The notes: a model not told the origin generated them from the sequence alone. A stretch of DNA of 64,000 nucleotides from Flaviflagellibacter deserti (GCF_042652085.1 NZ_JBHSJF010000006.1:62001-126000); one strand, 5' to 3'. Counted from the first letter of the stretch, positions 1 through 7,784 are shown. Numbers and translations: made by a program.

Positions 1-1
1 G

Positions 2-1852
2 GATGGTCCTGCCTATGAGGCCTGGCTCGGCGCGCCCGCCGACCAGGTGATGCTGATGCTTCGCCGCGAGAACTGGGCGAACTTCATCAACTATATCTCG
101 AGCGATGCGGCGGCTGCTTCCGTGATCGGCCGGCCGTTCCACTGGTCCGTGCCGAACATGGTCAACGGCACGACTCTGGCGCAGGCGGCGGCGGGGAATT
201 TCGATGCCTACTATGTGCAGGCCGCCCAGCAGATCGTTCTCAACCACAACGAGGCGAGCGGGCCGATCGTCATCCGCGGCCCGTGGGAATTCAACGGCGG
301 CTGGCAGATCTGGGACAGTTACGGCAAGGAGGCCGATTTCATCGGCGCCTGGCAGAGGCTGGTCTCGGCGTTCCGCACGATCTCGGACCGTTTCCGCTTT
401 TCCTGGTGCCCAAACGAGCGGCACTATCGCGACGGCACGCCCTATGATCCGGGCCTCGCTTATCCCGGCGACGACTATGTCGATATCATCGGCATGGACG
501 TCTACCTGAATGCCGCCGACTGGACCGGTTTCACCGACATCCAGGCGGTCTGGAACTACAAGGTCAATTCGCCGACCGGGTTCGGCATGCGCTGGGCGGC
601 GGATTTCGCAGTGGCGCACGGCAAGAGGTTCGCGCTCGACGAATGGGGCCTTTGCTCGAAGGATCCGAGCAACGTCGTCCGTGACGCTTCCTACTACGTG
701 GCGCAGATGTCGGCGTTTCTGTTCGCGAACAATGCGCTCTATGCGAATTACTGGGAAAGTAATAGCGGCAAGGCGTGCCGTCTCGGCGGCGACCAGTATC
801 CACTAACCGGCGCCGAGTTCCGCAAGCAATTCGGGCCGCCGGTCTTCACATCGCCTGTGGTCGGGACCGTTGATGAGGGGGACAGCTTCTCGATCGGACT
901 CGCGACGACCTCGCCCGTGCCGACGACATTCGCGATCTCGGGCGGTCCGGAAGCGGCGTCGTTCGCAATCGCAGGCGCCAACCTGACCGCGCCCGACAGC
1001 CTGTCCGCGGGAGATCATGTCGTCGAGGTCTCGGCGATCCAGAACGGAGCGCGTGGGTTGACGGGGGCCATGACGTTCACGCTGACGGTTGCAGAGGCGC
1101 TCTGGACGCCGGCGGCCTTCGGTGCCGATCTCCTCGATTGGTGGCGGGCGGACAATCTCGCGAGCCTGACGACCGACGGTTCGAACCGGGTCTCGAAGTG
1201 GATCAGCCAGACCGGGAATGGCAGGTCGATGGATCAGGGATCCGATGCGGCCAAGCCGATCTATGAGTCGACCGGCATGAACGGCGGGCCATGCCTGAGT
1301 TTCAACGGCACTCAGCATATGACCCAGACCGTGATCACGGGTCTGCCCGCGGTGGCCGACGCGATCGGGCATGCCGCCCTTATCCATGGCGACGCATCGC
1401 TGTCGAGCGGCTTCAAATATTGGTTCTCCGACGCCGACGCGTCGGGCGCTTACCGGAGCTGGGGTTCGGGGAACGGCAACGTTCGATTCCAGGGAAGCGG
1501 CTCGCAGTCCGGCATTTCCATGGCCGGGCTGGATGTCTGCGTGGTTCATTCGCTCGATGCGGGAGCCTCGCCGAAGACGTCCAGGCTGAAGGTCAATGGC
1601 GGTACGCGGGCGTCCGCCAGCGTCGCGGTGAATACCGAGACCTTTACTCGCTCCACTCTGGGAGGGCAGGGGTCGAGCGGCAACGGGATCGGGAACATCT
1701 CATCGTTGAAGGTGCGCGAGATCGTGCGCCTAAAGCGGGCGCCGACGGATGCGGAGGTCGAGAAGCTGGAAGCCTATCTGTGCTGGCAGGCCGGGTTGGC
1801 TTCGCTGTTGCCCTCGGCGCATCCCTACCGGAACGCCGCGCCCACGCTGTGA
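2..1852 (+). CDS. GH26-like glycosidase with C-terminal concanavalin-like domain (5' end outside window)
   Basis: The reading frame is open from the first codon of the window, so the true start lies upstream; the first internal ATG is at 47. The N-terminal part (to about nt 850) resembles a family 26 glycoside hydrolase barrel. A Pro-Trp-Glu-Phe-Asn motif places a candidate acid/base Glu at nt 287-289, and Leu-Asp-Glu-Trp-Gly places a candidate nucleophile Glu at nt 641-643. An Ig/cadherin-like segment (about nt 840-1100) follows, then a LamG/concanavalin-like domain (about nt 1110-1840). Position just before an endolysin-holin-spanin cassette suggests a virion-associated polysaccharide-degrading or adhesion protein. 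The family assignment is by motif only; a host beta-mannanase captured by the phage is possible. Confidence 0.6.
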   Translation, partial: DGPAYEAWLGAPADQVMLMLRRENWANFINYISSDAAAASVIGRPFHWSVPNMVNGTTLAQAAAGNFDAYYVQAAQQIVLNHNEASGPIVIRGPWEFNGGWQIWDSYGKEADFIGAWQRLVSAFRTISDRFRFSWCPNERHYRDGTPYDPGLAYPGDDYVDIIGMDVYLNAADWTGFTDIQAVWNYKVNSPTGFGMRWAADFAVAHGKRFALDEWGLCSKDPSNVVRDASYYVAQMSAFLFANNALYANYWESNSGKACRLGGDQYPLTGAEFRKQFGPPVFTSPVVGTVDEGDSFSIGLATTSPVPTTFAISGGPEAASFAIAGANLTAPDSLSAGDHVVEVSAIQNGARGLTGAMTFTLTVAEALWTPAAFGADLLDWWRADNLASLTTDGSNRVSKWISQTGNGRSMDQGSDAAKPIYESTGMNGGPCLSFNGTQHMTQTVITGLPAVADAIGHAALIHGDASLSSGFKYWFSDADASGAYRSWGSGNGNVRFQGSGSQSGISMAGLDVCVVHSLDAGASPKTSRLKVNGGTRASASVAVNTETFTRSTLGGQGSSGNGIGNISSLKVREIVRLKRAPTDAEVEKLEAYLCWQAGLASLLPSAHPYRNAAPTL

Positions 1853-2192
1853 GAGGTAGGGGAAACCCGCAAGACTTCGCCGAAATTGTCCGCAATAGCC
1901 TCAAGTCAAAGCAGGAAAATGAAACGCCGAAACCATGGGCATCTGCACAGACTCGGGCGGCTGAGAGCGGATTCCGGGCAAGTTGCCTCATTTCGGACCC
2001 GGCAGGGCACAATTACGAACAAATATTTTTCAATTTTGTGTCTGAGAAAATTATTATAAATCAGCACCTTGGTTAGGTCGCCCTTCTGGTCGACCATGTA
2101 CCAATGCTAAAATTGTAATCAATCAGTTGACGGTTTCCGAGGCAGTGGCAAAGTAAACGCAGAAGGGTCGCTAGAACCCTCGGAGGAAACCG
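1853..2192. other. AT-rich intergenic stretch in phage region
   Basis: About 340 bases without a convincing gene. The part from about 2010 to 2130 is strikingly AT-rich against the GC-rich surroundings and includes a short inverted repeat (AATTTT at 2032-2037, AAAATT at 2047-2052). A weak promoter-like pair, TTGACG at 2127-2132 and AAGTAA at 2151-2156 with 18-base spacing, precedes the small ORF at 2193. The composition fits phage-derived or recently acquired DNA. Confidence 0.4.
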
Positions 2193-2285
2193 ATGGACAA
2201 GTACGCGTTGCGTCGGGCTGCCTTACAGATAAACCTTGCCCTCTGGGGGATGGTTGTTGTCGTTGTAACCAAGCTCTTTACATAA
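2193..2285 (+). CDS. 30-residue hydrophobic peptide
   Basis: This small ORF has a strong ribosome-binding site, GGAGG at 2182-2186, about six bases before the ATG. It encodes 30 residues: a short basic N-terminus (MDKYALRRAALQ), then one hydrophobic span ending in a run of five valines, and a short tail (TKLFT). It is too short for usual gene callers. It converges with the minus-strand ORF 2278-2403 and overlaps it by 8 bases at the 3' ends. The layout of a small membrane peptide in AT-rich, phage-derived DNA recalls type I toxin peptides or small phage membrane proteins, but no family is recognised and the function is unknown. Confidence 0.4.
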   Translation: MDKYALRRAALQINLALWGMVVVVVTKLFT

Positions 2286-2403
2286 GAGCGGCAACACCAA
2301 GCCAGCCGAGTAAGACTACCCAGGCCAGATTGGCGATCAGCCCCGCCCATAGCGTGGCCATGGATATATGGCGCCCTTTTTCGAACGGCATTTTGGGGTT
2401 CAT
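2278..2403 (-). CDS. 41-residue membrane peptide
   Basis: Reading on the minus strand from the ATG at 2403-2401 gives 41 residues: a charged N-terminus (MNPKMPFEKGRHIS) and one clear transmembrane helix rich in Trp, Leu and Ala to the C-terminus. A GGAG lies about nine bases upstream of the ATG. The frame stays open further upstream to 2520, but that extension has the basic, proline-rich look of non-coding sequence, so the short start is preferred. It faces the plus-strand peptide at 2193-2285 tail to tail. No family recognised. Confidence 0.35.
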   Translation of the reverse strand: MNPKMPFEKGRHISMATLWAGLIANLAWVVLLGWLGVAALM

Positions 2404-2645
2404 TCGATGAGCTCCGATAACGCCGCCCCCCGAACTTTGGGTTAGCATAGAATGTACCAGCCGCCACCTGTCGCGGGGCGGCTTCCTGTGGCTTTCGCCC
2501 CTCGAAATTCCTCGCTCCATGGTTGCTTGAAATCAACGGAAGCGTTGAGGCTCTAGACGTCCGAGCCGTTTTTGCCGGACCGACGCTAAGGCCTTATCGG
2601 GCCTGTTCAAAAATAATTGATCGGCATTGGCCGGTTCACCGTCAG

Positions 2646-2666
2646 CCGCCTTCGGGCGGTTTTTTT
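2646..2666 (+). terminator. Rho-independent terminator upstream of the endolysin gene
   Basis: CCGCC, loop TTCG, GGCGG, followed by seven T residues. It sits immediately before the endolysin start, so it would stop transcripts arriving from upstream or act as an attenuator ahead of the lysis genes. Confidence 0.7.
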
Positions 2667-2683
2667 CGTTCATGGAGGACGAT

Positions 2684-3199
2684 TTGGCTTCTGCGGGATT
2701 CGCGCAGGCGCTTGACGCCGTGTTGCGCCACGAGGGCGGCTATATCGATCATCCGTCGGATCCCGGCGGCGCGACCAATCTCGGTGTGACGAGGGCGACC
2801 CTTTCCCGCTGGCGGGGCCGTGCGGTTTCAAAGGCTGAGGTGAGGGCGCTGACGCGCCACGAGGCGGCTGCCGTCTACCGGGCCTTCTATTGGGACGAGA
2901 TCGCCGGAGATGCTCTGCCGCCGGGCCTTGATCTGGCGGTGTTCGACTATTGCGTGAACTCCGGCCCGGGCCGGGCGGCACGTACCCTCCAGGTGATCGT
3001 CGGAACGGTTCCCGACGGGCGAATCGGATCCGTCACTTTGGCCGCGATCGAGGGGCGGCCGTTACCCGAACTCGTCTCCGCCTATTGCCGCCAACGCCTC
3101 TCCTTCCTCGAAGGCCTCAAGACCTTCGCGGTGTTCGGCCGGGGTTGGCGGCGACGCGTGCGCGAGACCGAGGCGCTCGCGCTTTCGCTGATCGAATGA
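2684..3199 (+). CDS. phage endolysin, GH108 family (N-acetylmuramidase-like)
   Basis: The N-terminus carries the GH108 signature Arg-His-Glu-Gly-Gly-Tyr...Pro-Ser-Asp-Pro-Gly-Gly-x-Thr-Asn, with the catalytic Glu at about residue 17. A C-terminal segment (Asn-Ser-Gly-Pro...Thr-Leu-Gln) resembles the peptidoglycan-binding part of these lysozymes. A perfect GGAGG at 2675-2679 sits five bases before a TTG at 2684, so I prefer that start (171 residues); the in-frame ATG at 2672 has only T-rich sequence upstream. The enzyme would cleave peptidoglycan glycan strands at the end of a phage cycle. No signal peptide is seen, consistent with export by the holin encoded next. Confidence 0.85.
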   Translation: MASAGFAQALDAVLRHEGGYIDHPSDPGGATNLGVTRATLSRWRGRAVSKAEVRALTRHEAAAVYRAFYWDEIAGDALPPGLDLAVFDYCVNSGPGRAARTLQVIVGTVPDGRIGSVTLAAIEGRPLPELVSAYCRQRLSFLEGLKTFAVFGRGWRRRVRETEALALSLIE

Positions 3200-3246
3200 C
3201 CGCGCGCGGCCGGCCTGCCGCGCAATTCCACAGACCGGAGACAAGG

Positions 3247-3513
3247 ATGAATCTCACGCAGCTGCAGAGCGTCGTGAAGACGCTGCTCACCACCATTCTC
3301 GCTTATCTCGTCGGCAAGGGCTGGATCGCCGACGGCCAGGTCGAGGGCATCGTCGCGGCGGCGATCGCGATCGTGGCCGTGGCGCACGGCTTCTACGTCA
3401 ACCGCGCGGTGGCGCTGGTCGGCAAGGCCGCATCGCTGTCAGAGGTCGAGGTGATCCAGACGACGCCGAAGCTCGCCCAGGCGGTGCCGAGCGACAAGGT
3501 GATCCCGGCTTGA
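3247..3513 (+). CDS. putative phage holin
   Basis: An 88-residue protein with two hydrophobic segments, about residues 10-25 and 33-52, and a polar C-terminal tail ending in a Thr-Pro-Lys-Leu-Ala...Val-Pro-Ser motif that I associate with holin-like proteins of alphaproteobacterial phages. GGA precedes the ATG. It follows the endolysin by 47 bases and overlaps the next gene by four bases (TTGA), which places it in the lysis cassette. It would form inner-membrane holes that release the endolysin. The assignment rests on size, topology and context. Confidence 0.65.
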   Translation: MNLTQLQSVVKTLLTTILAYLVGKGWIADGQVEGIVAAAIAIVAVAHGFYVNRAVALVGKAASLSEVEVIQTTPKLAQAVPSDKVIPA

Positions 3514-3737
3514 GTTGGATCCAGCTCGTCCTTGCCCTGCTCAAGGCGTTCAACGGCGTGACCGCGATGTTTCGCGCCGGCCGCGAACGCCAGGCCGGGC
3601 GGGACCAGGCCATTCTCGAACAGAAGAGGGCGAGCGATGACGCGATCGACGCGGCTCTTTCGGCTCGCCGTGCTCAGCGCGCTGCTGACGCCGCTCCTGA
3701 TCGGCTGCGCGAGAATGACGGCTTCCGCCGGGATTGA
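3510..3737 (+). CDS. putative inner-membrane spanin (Rz-like)
   Basis: 75 residues starting at a TTG that overlaps the holin stop. An N-terminal hydrophobic helix (about residues 3-20) is followed by a strongly charged region rich in Arg, Gln, Ala and Glu that should form an alpha-helix or coiled coil, the usual layout of an i-spanin with a periplasmic coiled coil. The next gene, a small lipoprotein, begins inside this gene in another frame, which is the classical embedded Rz/Rz1 arrangement. Together they would fuse inner and outer membranes in the last step of lysis. No sequence family is claimed. Confidence 0.6.
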   Translation: MSWIQLVLALLKAFNGVTAMFRAGRERQAGRDQAILEQKRASDDAIDAALSARRAQRAADAAPDRLRENDGFRRD

Positions 3738-3855
3738 TCCCGGCGCGGCCTGCCGTTCATTCGAGCCTATCGGCTGGTCTCAGAACGACAGCGACGCGAC
3801 CATTCGGGCGGTCAAGGAGCACAACGCGGCGTGGCGTGGCGTCTGTCGGCGGTGA
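3637..3855 (+). CDS. putative outer-membrane spanin lipoprotein (Rz1-like), nested in the i-spanin gene
   Basis: 72 residues with a basic N-terminus, a hydrophobic stretch and a lipobox Leu-Ile-Gly-Cys at about residue 24, giving a mature lipoprotein of about 49 residues. The first 100 bases overlap the i-spanin gene out of frame. The mature part has Cys...Pro-Ile-x-Trp-Ser and Glu-His-Asn-Ala-Ala-Trp near a C-terminal Cys, a pattern I recall from many phage Rz1-like proteins; the two cysteines may form a disulfide. Confidence 0.65.
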   Translation: MTRSTRLFRLAVLSALLTPLLIGCARMTASAGIDPGAACRSFEPIGWSQNDSDATIRAVKEHNAAWRGVCRR

Positions 3856-3897
3856 ACTGTCGGCAGCGCTTGCGCTGCTCGAAAATCCCGGCCAAAG

Positions 3898-3912
3898 TGA
3901 ATTCATAATTCA
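3898..3912. promoter_or_regulatory. interrupted palindrome TGAATT-CAT-AATTCA
   Basis: A perfect 6-base inverted repeat with a 3-base centre, in the gap between the spanin genes and the beta-propeller gene, about 130 bases before the latter's start. It could be an operator; no factor is identified. Confidence 0.25.
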
Positions 3913-4042
3913 AATGACGTGATCGCGATGCCGTGCCTTCGGGCCGGGAGGAGGAGTATTCGCGACCAGCGAAAGGAGAGCGTTTCGAGCGTCCCGGTCA
4001 GAAACGAGTGCCAAAAAAAGCACCAACGGGAGGATAGATTTC

Positions 4043-5392
4043 ATGAACGCCAAGACCAAAGCGGGGCTCGCTGCCCTGCTCGCGACGGCATGTACCGTTT
4101 CCCCGGCCATCGCCGACGACTTCTTTCTCGCCAGCGGCCGCTGGGACAACACCGTCATCGTCATCGATCTGAAAAAAGCGATCGACCCTGCGAACGACGG
4201 AACGTCCAAGGCGGTGATCAACCGGCTTCGGGTGACCCCCGATATCGATGCGACCGGCAGCGGCAAGGCCGACACCGTGGCCAGCGGCCAGCCGATCATC
4301 ATCACGATCAGCCCGGAACTCCGGCGCGCCTTCGTGGTGAACCATTCCGGCAAGTCGACGCCGGAGCAGGCCGGCAGCTTCCAGCACGGCTGGCCGGGCA
4401 GCGTGACGGTGGTCGATCTCGACAAGGCGCTCGACACCAGGAACAACGGCACGCTCGGCGCGGTCGAGGGCTATATCGATTCCGAAGGCTTCGGCGCGAC
4501 CGGATTCGCCGTCTCGCCGGACCTCAAATTCGGCGTGCTCGCCCATGCCGAGGACAAGGGCAACGAGGACGGCGGGCGCCACATCAACATCGTCGATCTC
4601 GCCCAAAAGAAGGTCGTTCACAAGGTCGAGCAGGCCTATGGAAAGCCGGGCTTCGATTGCCCGCCGGCGACCATTCCACACAAGGCGCCGGACAAGGCGT
4701 TCGGCTGCTTCCCCGATACCAATGGCGTGACGATCAGCCCGCTCGGCGGCGGCACGGTATTCACCGCCAACGGCGGCACGAACGACGTCTCGGTGATCAG
4801 CCTGTCCAAGGCGACGGCGGGAGAGAAGGGCGCCGAGATCGGCCGCATCCCGACGCAGTCCGGCGGGTTCGGCATAACGACTAGCCCGGACGGAAAATAT
4901 GTCCTCGCTACCGCGCGTGAGGATGCGGCGACCGGCGTCGAGGGCAACACGATCTCGATCATCGATGTCGAGAAGGCGATCAAGGATCCGGCCAAGTCCG
5001 AGGTTGCCCGCCTGCTCGTCGGTACGGCCAATCCCGAGGAAGCGACCCGGCCGTTCGTCGCGGCGTTCACCCCTGATGGCAAGCAGATCCTGACGACGAC
5101 CTTCCGCAGCAACAATCTCACGGTCCATGACGCGGCCAAGGCGATCGCCGGCGAGAAGCCCGAGCCGAAGCTCGTGAAGCTCGAAACGCCGAACGGTGAA
5201 CCGTCGCGTCCGCGCGGCATCGCGTTCTCTTCCGATGGCACCTATGCCGCGATCAGCGGCGCGCCGAAGTCGAAGCCGAACAGCGGCGTGGTCTGGGTCA
5301 TCGACACCAAGACCTGGGAAGTGAAGGGCCGAGTGACCGAGATCGGCAACGAAAGCTACATGATCGGAGCCTTCACCGGCACCGCGAAGTAA
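4043..5392 (+). CDS. secreted YncE-like beta-propeller protein
   Basis: 449 residues with a Sec signal peptide (cleavage near Ala-Ile-Ala at about residue 24). The mature part repeats blades of the form Val-x-Val-Ile-Asp-Leu...Lys-Ala-x-Asp and Ser-Pro-Asp-x-Lys/Thr-Tyr/Phe, typical of seven-bladed YncE/40-residue-repeat propellers. GGGAGGAT lies just before the ATG. A likely function is periplasmic binding of protein or polysaccharide; no enzymatic motif is visible. A strong terminator follows directly, so it is probably a single-gene unit. Its place between phage lysis genes and a tailspike-like gene suggests a cargo gene within the phage island or an insertion into a phage remnant. Confidence 0.7.
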   Translation: MNAKTKAGLAALLATACTVSPAIADDFFLASGRWDNTVIVIDLKKAIDPANDGTSKAVINRLRVTPDIDATGSGKADTVASGQPIIITISPELRRAFVVNHSGKSTPEQAGSFQHGWPGSVTVVDLDKALDTRNNGTLGAVEGYIDSEGFGATGFAVSPDLKFGVLAHAEDKGNEDGGRHINIVDLAQKKVVHKVEQAYGKPGFDCPPATIPHKAPDKAFGCFPDTNGVTISPLGGGTVFTANGGTNDVSVISLSKATAGEKGAEIGRIPTQSGGFGITTSPDGKYVLATAREDAATGVEGNTISIIDVEKAIKDPAKSEVARLLVGTANPEEATRPFVAAFTPDGKQILTTTFRSNNLTVHDAAKAIAGEKPEPKLVKLETPNGEPSRPRGIAFSSDGTYAAISGAPKSKPNSGVVWVIDTKTWEVKGRVTEIGNESYMIGAFTGTAK

Positions 5393-5395
5393 TTG

Positions 5396-5421
5396 AAAGG
5401 CGGCCGGTTTCGGCCGCCTTT
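5396..5421 (+). terminator. Rho-independent terminator after the beta-propeller gene
   Basis: AAAGGCGGCC, a six-base loop and GGCCGCCTTT, starting four bases after the stop codon. The symmetric A and T flanks allow action on both strands. Confidence 0.75.
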
Positions 5422-5605
5422 CCATCCGCGTTCACGACTCTCACCCCGTCCTGAAGCCGCCGGAAGTCCAAGGCGCATTCGTCATCTAAACGCATCGTAT
5501 CGCCACCCGGCATGCATCGGCAGCCGGCGTCGCGATCTATCGGCTCACCGGCTGGTCGAGCCCTCCTGGTTCCCGACCCTTCTCACATCGCAATTTCGGA
5601 GGCCC

Positions 5606-5755
5606 ATGCTCGGTCTTGGACTGTCCATTTTCCAGATCGCCGTTCGCAGCGCGGACGGCCTCGTCCCACCAGATGGGTTCACCTTTCTAACCGATGACGA
5701 CGGCGTCTACCTGACCGACGAGGCGGGTACGTACATCGTCGTGGAGGCTGCATAA
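5606..5755 (+). CDS. 49-residue phage-type peptide coupled to the tailspike gene
   Basis: The ATG at 5606 has GGAGG seven bases upstream (5598-5602). The 49 residues begin MLGLGLSIFQIAVRS and end in two short repeats around Asp-Asp-x-Gly-Val-Tyr-Leu and Glu-Ala-Gly-Thr-Tyr. I recall the Leu-Gly-Leu-Gly-Leu-Ser-x-x-x-Ile-Ala-Val-Arg start as common in small proteins beside rhizobial phage tail genes. The TAA overlaps the ATG of the next gene, so the two are translationally coupled. The frame is open upstream to 5393, but no ribosome-binding site supports a longer form. Confidence 0.55.
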   Translation: MLGLGLSIFQIAVRSADGLVPPDGFTFLTDDDGVYLTDEAGTYIVVEAA

Positions 5756-7344
5756 TGGTTGAGACTAGAACGCTTTCCGACGCTCTCCGCTCGTCCGCAG
5801 GGACACCCTCCATGCCGGCGATCATCCGCGGTTCGGTGGATATCGAAACCTGCCCTGGGCTGACCCTTGGAACAGGGCTCAGCCAGGCCGCGCGCCAGGC
5901 AAACTACACGATCCTCCAGGGTGCACTCGATTCCGCGCACGCGAACGGCCGCTTCGTCGAGCTTTACAACGGAACTATCGAGATCGAAGGCGGGCGCGTT
6001 GAGGCCGGAAGCAATCTCGGCCTGCAGTTCAAGAGCGACATCCGTGGCGTGTATGGCGCGGGGGAGTCATACAGTTTTATCGCGCAGTTCGAGGCTGATC
6101 ATCCCGCCGTTACGCTGGGTGAGACCGGCAACGTCAAAGTCTACGGTGGGCAATATAGGGACTTCGGCGTCTATCACGGTGTTTCCGGCACGGCCAATTC
6201 GCGCGGTATCCTGCTTGGCGCACACTTCAAGTCGCGATTCCAGAACCTGAGCATACAGCATCTCGACGGTTTCCATCCGAGCATCGGTATATCTCATATG
6301 GCCGGCTGCGACTTCTTTTCGAATGTGATGGAGACCATTTCAGCCTGCTCTGGGCAGGTGAACCTGTATTCCATGACGGTCAATGGCACTGGCAGTATCT
6401 GGAATAACTTTTATGCCGGTGGCGGCGCACTACCGCCCACGGAAAGCAGCAATACAAATCTAGTCGTTCTGAGCGGCACTGCCGTGAACATCAACGGGAC
6501 GTTCCAAGGCGTGTTCAATCAGTTGAATATCGAGTGGTGCGTTGGCGCGGCTTTCCTGCTCGTGCAGAACTCTCCCGGTATCGTCTTCAACTCGGTTCAC
6601 TTCGAGAGGAACAAGCCGACCGGAGCCAATCCGAGCTTCGTTCGGGTATTCACTGGTATATCGACGCCTGTCTTCAGCGGCGTTCAGTTCTTCAACAACA
6701 ACATCAAGGTCGCTTACGCGACCAACTCCTGCGCCCTGTTCTCTGTCGGTGGCGGGAGTCAGGCAACGGTGAATGGTCTTGAAATTCGGCAGGACAGCAT
6801 CTCGACCAACTACGGTGGTGTCGATCGCTCGGTCGTCCTCGCCAAGTTTGATGGCGATACCGCTGTCGGTAACTACGAGTCATTCAAGGCGACGAAAATT
6901 TCGGTCGGCTCGCAGAACCGCGCGGCAGGGTTCGATCTCGACGCATCGCTTCCGAGTGCGACCTATGGCGTGATCGGCAATTGCGCGGAGTACACCTATC
7001 GCCGAGGCCGTTCCAAGACGCGTGGCGCGGTGATCCACGCTGTATCCGGGAATACGACTCAGAACGTCTGGGGTTGCCACGAAAGCCCCACCGTCGTGGT
7101 GGCGGGCGCAATCACCGCCGACAAGAAGATCCTCATCAAGGATAGGCAGGCGCCGTCCGGCTTCGGCTCGGGCGCCCCGACGCCCGCTGGCAGCGCGATC
7201 ACAACGCATCGCACATCTGCCGCGACGGGCGCATTCAACGTGCTCATCCGCGACAGCGGTGATCTGTCGACGATCGAGACGCTGGCCTCGGCGAACACCG
7301 AATCGCTCGTCGTTACCAACGCGACGACAATAGTCGCTGATTAA
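5755..7344 (+). CDS. right-handed beta-helix protein, tailspike/depolymerase-like
   Basis: 529 residues without a signal peptide. Residues about 60-400 carry a long series of short strands with Gly-, Asn- and Val-rich turns and stacked aliphatic positions, the pattern of a pectin-lyase-fold parallel beta-helix. The C-terminal part is Thr/Ala-rich and could be a trimerisation region. The lack of a secretion signal and the coupling to a small phage-type peptide favour a phage tailspike or capsule depolymerase over a secreted pectinase. No catalytic residues can be assigned by eye. Confidence 0.6.
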   Translation: MVETRTLSDALRSSAGTPSMPAIIRGSVDIETCPGLTLGTGLSQAARQANYTILQGALDSAHANGRFVELYNGTIEIEGGRVEAGSNLGLQFKSDIRGVYGAGESYSFIAQFEADHPAVTLGETGNVKVYGGQYRDFGVYHGVSGTANSRGILLGAHFKSRFQNLSIQHLDGFHPSIGISHMAGCDFFSNVMETISACSGQVNLYSMTVNGTGSIWNNFYAGGGALPPTESSNTNLVVLSGTAVNINGTFQGVFNQLNIEWCVGAAFLLVQNSPGIVFNSVHFERNKPTGANPSFVRVFTGISTPVFSGVQFFNNNIKVAYATNSCALFSVGGGSQATVNGLEIRQDSISTNYGGVDRSVVLAKFDGDTAVGNYESFKATKISVGSQNRAAGFDLDASLPSATYGVIGNCAEYTYRRGRSKTRGAVIHAVSGNTTQNVWGCHESPTVVVAGAITADKKILIKDRQAPSGFGSGAPTPAGSAITTHRTSAATGAFNVLIRDSGDLSTIETLASANTESLVVTNATTIVAD

Positions 7345-7698
7345 ACCGAGACGCGCCAACTCGGTCACAGGATGACGAATGCCTCACGCCAGCGCGACGG
7401 CCACGCCTGCAAGACCGAGGATTGGGGCGCTCGAGGAATAAAACGTGGGTGCACTGCGTTCTTCAGCCTGTGTCGGGGCTGGAGCGTCAACGATGTTGGA
7501 AATCGCTATCTATGGAAGCTGGGCTGTCCTCATCAGTCGCGCTGACCATCATTGCGTGTGAATGCTATGTCGACCGGACCGGAGGGTATTCGGGTGAGGT
7601 CATGAGCAAGGACGAGGACGAACCTTCCCGGGAGATTGCGGTGTGCGGCCGGAGCCGCCACGCCGAGGCGGGTGACGGGATAGCGAGCAACCAGTCAT

Positions 7699-7720
7699 TG
7701 TAAAATGCGCTGATTTTACA
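7699..7720. repeat. perfect 8-base inverted repeat TGTAAAAT-N6-ATTTTACA
   Basis: TGTAAAAT at 7699-7706 and ATTTTACA at 7713-7720 around GCGCTG. The symmetry continues outward as TCATTG (7695-7700) and CAATGA (7724-7729) if a four- to five-base bulge is allowed. It stands out in GC-rich sequence. It could be an operator, a recombination core or an RNA hairpin. Confidence 0.5.
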
Positions 7721-7751
7721 TATCAATGATTGTTCTCCCTGACTGAACTTC

Positions 7752-7784
7752 GCCCCGCCCGTTTCGTCGGAGCGGGGCTTCTTC
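7752..7784 (+). terminator. terminator-like hairpin
   Basis: GCCCCG (7752-7757) pairs with CGGGGC (7773-7778), the loop itself contains CCG/CGG, and a T-rich tail follows. It lies about 85 bases before the PepSY gene. Confidence 0.5.

Noticed and set aside
1906..2097. A 63-codon minus-strand frame across the AT-rich phage-region gap
   Set aside because: It has a start with no good ribosome-binding site, and its second half is a low-quality shadow. A small phage gene cannot be ruled out, but no support was seen.
7422..7703. A 93-codon plus-strand frame in the 7.3-7.9 kb gap
   Set aside because: No ribosome-binding site, family feature or plausible composition.
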